The notes under the pieces are model-generated. The model was not told where the DNA came from. It did not search any database and saw nothing but the letters and a program-made list of their open reading frames with translations. Made by a program: the position numbers and the translations under genes. Positions 52,685-55,432 of a stretch of 55,432 nt of DNA are shown here, piece by piece; within the stretch, counting starts at the first letter, position 1; every line of letters begins with the position of its first letter. The stretch is from IMCC26256 sp046081705. GTDB lineage: Bacteria > Actinomycetota > Acidimicrobiia > IMCC26256. Location of the stretch: assembly GCA_046081705.1 (NCBI GenBank), contig JBJTWK010000044.1, positions 1-55,432 on the forward strand. Direction: 5' to 3'.

Positions 52685-54306
52685 ACGACCCGGCCTCCCG
52701 ACCCGTCGAGGCGGCGCCGCGTCGGCAGCTCGCGCGCAGCGGGATCGCGGTCGCCGCCGGCACGGCACTGTCACGGGTCACCGGGTTCCTGCGGGTCGCC
52801 GCGCTCGCGGCCCTCGGGTTCGCCCGGCTGACCGACGTCTACAACATCGCGAACTCGACGCCCAACATCGTCTACGAGCTGCTGCTCGGCGGCATCCTCA
52901 CCGCGTCCCTCGTCCCGCTATTCGTCGAGTACCACCAGCACGACGACGACCGGGCGGCGGACGCGATCACCACCGTCGCCCTCGTCGCCCTGGTGACGGT
53001 GTCGGCCCTCGGGGTCCTGTTCGCTCCGGTCATCGCCGACGTGTACACGTCGCAGCTCTCCGGCGACGTCGCCGCGCAGCGCGAGCTCATGACCGACCTG
53101 CTCCGGATGCTCATGCCGCAGATCCTCTTCTACGGGATGACCGCGCTCCTCACCGCCATGCTGAACGCGCGCCGGCGCTTCGCCGCGGCCGCCTTCGCAC
53201 CGGCCCTCAACAACATCATCGTCATCGGCGTGCTGCTCGCCCTGCCCGGTCTGGCACCGGGTCGCGAGACCGTGCCGAGCGTGCTCGACCACCCGGCCGA
53301 GAAGTGGCTCCTCGGACTCGGGACGACGCTCGGCGTCGTGGTCATGACGGTCGTCCTCTGGCCCGCACTCCGCCGGGCCGGCGTGCGCATCCGCTGGGCG
53401 TTCGACCTGCGGCACCCTGCGGTGCGACGCCTCGCCCGGCTCTCCGGGTGGACGGTCGGGTACGCGATCACCAACCAGATCGCGTTCTGGGTCGTGCTCG
53501 TGCTGTCGTACCGGACCTCGGGCGACACCTCCTCGTACCTCGCCGCGTTCACGTTCTTCCAGCTCCCGCACGGTCTGTTCACGGTGTCGGTGATGACCGT
53601 CGTCGGCCCCGAGCTCGCGCGCGCCGCGATCGCGCGTGATGAGGTCGCGTTCCGGCGGCGCTTCGCGTCGGGCCTGCGGGTCATCGCGCTCGTCGTGGTG
53701 CCCGCCGGCGCCCTCATGGTCGTGCTCGCCCGTCCGATCATCACGGGCGCACTCGACTACGGGAACTTCACCGCCGCCTCCGTGACCACGACCGCGGGCA
53801 CGTTGGCCTGGTTCGGGGTCGGGCTCTTCGCATTCTCCGCGTACCTGTACACAGTGCGCGGGATGTACGCGCACCTCGACACGCGCACACCGTTCCTCGT
53901 GAACCTCCTCGAGAACGCGCTCAACATCGGCCTCGCAGTGGTGCTGTACCCGCGCCTCGGCGTCCGGGGGCTGGCGATCTCGTGGAGCGTCGCGTACTCC
54001 GTGGCGGCGATCGTGGCCTGGGTGCTCCTCGACCGTCGGCTCGGCGGCCTCGAGGGGCGCCGGACCCTCGGGGTGCTCGGCCGGGTCGCCGTCGCCACCG
54101 CGGTCGGTGCCGCCGTGGCGTGGGGGGTCGACCGGGTCATCGATCCGACGAGCGCACCGGCGGCGATCCTCACGGTGGTGGCCGGTGGGGTCACCGGCCT
54201 CGCGGTCGCAGTGGGCGGCGCGGCGGCTCTCGGGGTCCCGGAGATCGCGGAACTCCGCACGACACTCACCCGCGGCCCCCGTCCGGGTGGTATGACGTCC
54301 GGGTGA
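52681..54306 (+). CDS. murJ: Lipid II flippase MurJ (MviN)
   Basis: It flips the peptidoglycan precursor lipid II across the membrane. The protein has 541 residues and about 14 helices of the MATE/MOP superfamily. Family sequence: AAGTALSRVTGFLRVAALAA, NSTPNIVYELLLGGILTASL and FVEYHQHD, then MPQILFYGMTALLTAMLNAR and SYLAAFTFFQLPHGLFTVSV. The fused pseudokinase and FhaA-binding tail of mycobacterial MviN is absent. ATG overlaps the DUF6049 stop (ATGA). The C-terminus ends soon after the last helix. Confidence 0.95.
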   Translation: MNDPASRPVEAAPRRQLARSGIAVAAGTALSRVTGFLRVAALAALGFARLTDVYNIANSTPNIVYELLLGGILTASLVPLFVEYHQHDDDRAADAITTVALVALVTVSALGVLFAPVIADVYTSQLSGDVAAQRELMTDLLRMLMPQILFYGMTALLTAMLNARRRFAAAAFAPALNNIIVIGVLLALPGLAPGRETVPSVLDHPAEKWLLGLGTTLGVVVMTVVLWPALRRAGVRIRWAFDLRHPAVRRLARLSGWTVGYAITNQIAFWVVLVLSYRTSGDTSSYLAAFTFFQLPHGLFTVSVMTVVGPELARAAIARDEVAFRRRFASGLRVIALVVVPAGALMVVLARPIITGALDYGNFTAASVTTTAGTLAWFGVGLFAFSAYLYTVRGMYAHLDTRTPFLVNLLENALNIGLAVVLYPRLGVRGLAISWSVAYSVAAIVAWVLLDRRLGGLEGRRTLGVLGRVAVATAVGAAVAWGVDRVIDPTSAPAAILTVVAGGVTGLAVAVGGAAALGVPEIAELRTTLTRGPRPGGMTSG

Positions 54307-54370
54307 GCGGATCGTTCCCGAACGATCGGACCCGACCGGGCGCACGCCCCGACCTCGAGAGGGAGACCCC

Positions 54371-55207
54371 GTGACCATCCGCATCGTCACCGACAGCGCC
54401 TGCGACCTCCCCGAGGATCTCGTCCGGGACCACGGCATCGCGGTCGTGCCCCTCAGCATCACCTTCGGCGACGAGACGCTCGTCGACCGCGAGCAGCTCA
54501 GCGTCGACGACTTCTGGGCGCGCCTCACGACCATGAAGGGGGTGCCCCAGACCGCAGCACCGTCGATCGGCGCGTTCGAGCAGGCGTTCCGGACGCTGAT
54601 CGCCGAGGGTGCGACCGGCATCGTGTGCGTGAACCTCGCCTCGGCCCTCTCCGCGACGATGCAGTCGGCCGAACTCGCGGCCCGCTCGGTCACCGAGGTG
54701 CCGATCGAGGTCATCGACTCCGAGAGCGCCACGATCGGCACAGGGCTCATGGCCCTCGCCGCCGCCCGCCTCGCCGAACAGGGCGCCGACCTCGCCACGG
54801 TCGCCGCGGCGGTCCGCAGCCAGGTCGCGCGGACCCGCCTCTTCGGTGCCCTCGACACCCTCGAGTTCCTCAAGCGCGGCGGTCGGGTCGGCGCAGCGAA
54901 AGCCCTCCTCGGCGAGGTCCTCTCGGTCAAGCCGTGCATCACCGTCCGCGGCGGGAAGATCGACGAGGCCGGTAAGGTCCGCACGCGCTCGAAGGCGCTG
55001 GCCTGGCTGCTCGCCGCGCTCGACGAGGCCAAGGACCCCGAACTCCTCATGGTGTTCCACGGCCTGGCCGACGACGCCCCGGAGTTCGCCGCCCAGGTGC
55101 AGGCGCGCTTCCCCGGCGTCGAGTTGGTGACCGGGGTGCTCGGTCCGGTGGTCGGCACCCACACCGGGCCCCGCGCCATCGGCGTGGGCTGGGTCGAGTC
55201 CGCCTGA
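54371..55207 (+). CDS. DegV family fatty-acid-binding protein
   Basis: A 278-residue member of the DegV/FakB family, which presents fatty acids to the kinase FakA. The start IRIVTDSACDLPEDL contains the hallmark T-D-S; VPQTAAPSIGAFEQAF has the T-S/A-Q-P-type loop. IVCVNLASALSATMQSAEL and VIDSESATIGTGLMAL follow, then LEFLKRGGRVGAAKALLGEV and the C-terminal GPVVGTHTGPRAIGVGWV with the conserved His. The GTG start has GAGGGAG about 6 nt upstream. No fakA-like gene is in the window. Ligand chain length cannot be told. Confidence 0.94.
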   Translation: MTIRIVTDSACDLPEDLVRDHGIAVVPLSITFGDETLVDREQLSVDDFWARLTTMKGVPQTAAPSIGAFEQAFRTLIAEGATGIVCVNLASALSATMQSAELAARSVTEVPIEVIDSESATIGTGLMALAAARLAEQGADLATVAAAVRSQVARTRLFGALDTLEFLKRGGRVGAAKALLGEVLSVKPCITVRGGKIDEAGKVRTRSKALAWLLAALDEAKDPELLMVFHGLADDAPEFAAQVQARFPGVELVTGVLGPVVGTHTGPRAIGVGWVESA

Positions 55208-55247
55208 CGGACCCCGGTGGTGCGCGCCGTCTACCGTCGGTGACCGC

Positions 55248-55432
55248 ATGGACGCCGACGACACGCTCCCCTTCGGCGACGCCACCGACGACGCGGTCGT
55301 CGCCATGCTCGACGGCCGTCTGGCCGCGTTCGCCGCCACCCACGACACCACCGAGGCCGAGGCGCGCGAGCGACTCGAACGGTGGTCGGGACTCGGTCCA
55401 CGCATCTCCACCGTCGTCGCGGCGCGGCGGGG
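55248..55432 (+). CDS. Start of an unrecognised gene cut by the window edge
   Basis: The frame from the ATG at 55248 is open to the end (about 61 codons). It has an acidic start (MDADDTLPFGDATDDAVV), then a helical charged stretch (TEAEARERLERWSGLGPR). Third-position GC is high, as in real genes here. A -10-like TACCGT lies at 55232-55237. No family can be named from this fragment. In related genomes degV is often followed by a DNA repair or translation gene, but nothing here shows that. Confidence 0.55.
   Translation, partial: MDADDTLPFGDATDDAVVAMLDGRLAAFAATHDTTEAEARERLERWSGLGPRISTVVAARR

Overview
The window is about 70 % GC and densely coded on both strands. Its gene families are typical of Actinomycetota: an HspR-controlled dnaK-grpE-dnaJ-hspR-clpB cluster, endonuclease NucS, DUF5318, Ino1 with a PadR regulator, and a DUF6049-MurJ pair. 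Overlapping ATGA/GTGA junctions, many GTG/TTG starts and frequent signs of leaderless transcription fit a high-GC actinobacterium. The mix of families suggests the class Acidimicrobiia, but that placement is an inference. The left edge cuts the 3' end of purA and the right edge cuts the start of an unrecognised gene.

Layout. (1) 1-8.2 kb, minus strand: purA, then the heat-shock operon with two HspR (HAIR-type) operators. (2) 8.2-16 kb: a lone cyclic-nucleotide-binding protein; a membrane Fe-S oxidoreductase broken by a one-base frameshift; dcd; a small membrane protein; a YcaQ-like glycosylase; a secreted cupin/barrel fusion; a secreted SGNH hydrolase. (3) 16-20.6 kb, a scarred accessory stretch: a DHA2 exporter without its 5' half, a SnoaL-like gene without its 5' end, tRNA-Gly(CCC), a membrane protein, a double-HTH TetR-like protein, a TMEM175-like channel gene with an internal stop and no 3' end, and a methyltransferase 5' fragment. 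(4) 20.6-28.5 kb: a DsbA-like protein; an operon of SulP transporter, GH5 glycosidase, patatin lipase and a small ORF; a secreted three-repeat cysteine protein followed by an OmpR/histidine-kinase pair. (5) 28.5-33.3 kb: an SDR with the Ser-Tyr-Arg signature of halohydrin dehalogenases, a truncated DUF6454-like gene, a lipoprotein, NucS, a lipase and a phosphoribosyltransferase. (6) 33.3-38.1 kb: a BMP-type (probably nucleoside) ABC importer. (7) 38.4-43 kb: dnaB, rplI, rpsR, ssb, rpsF and panB, with a cluster of DnaA-box-like sequences upstream of dnaB. (8) 43-55.4 kb: a small zinc-ribbon-like protein, DUF5318, PadR-ino1, methyltransferase, CCA-adding enzyme, PilT-like ATPase, HDAC-like enzyme, GNAT, DUF6049, MurJ and DegV.

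How genes work together. HspR would repress its own cluster through operators before dnaK and clpB. The BMP importer runs into a purine-type phosphoribosyltransferase, suggesting nucleoside uptake coupled to base salvage. The rpsF-ssb-rpsR-rplI-dnaB block and the DUF6049-MurJ block are housekeeping synteny usually found near the actinobacterial origin.

The most notable items are the halohydrin-dehalogenase-like SDR with a probably leaderless, palindrome-covered promoter; the 3.4-kb segment bounded on both sides by truncated genes; a dispersed hairpin repeat found in two convergent intergenic gaps; a DnaK that lacks a conserved active-site Asp; the three-repeat cysteine protein beside its presumed two-component system; and at least a dozen genes whose start lies 6-8 nt after a -10-like hexamer.
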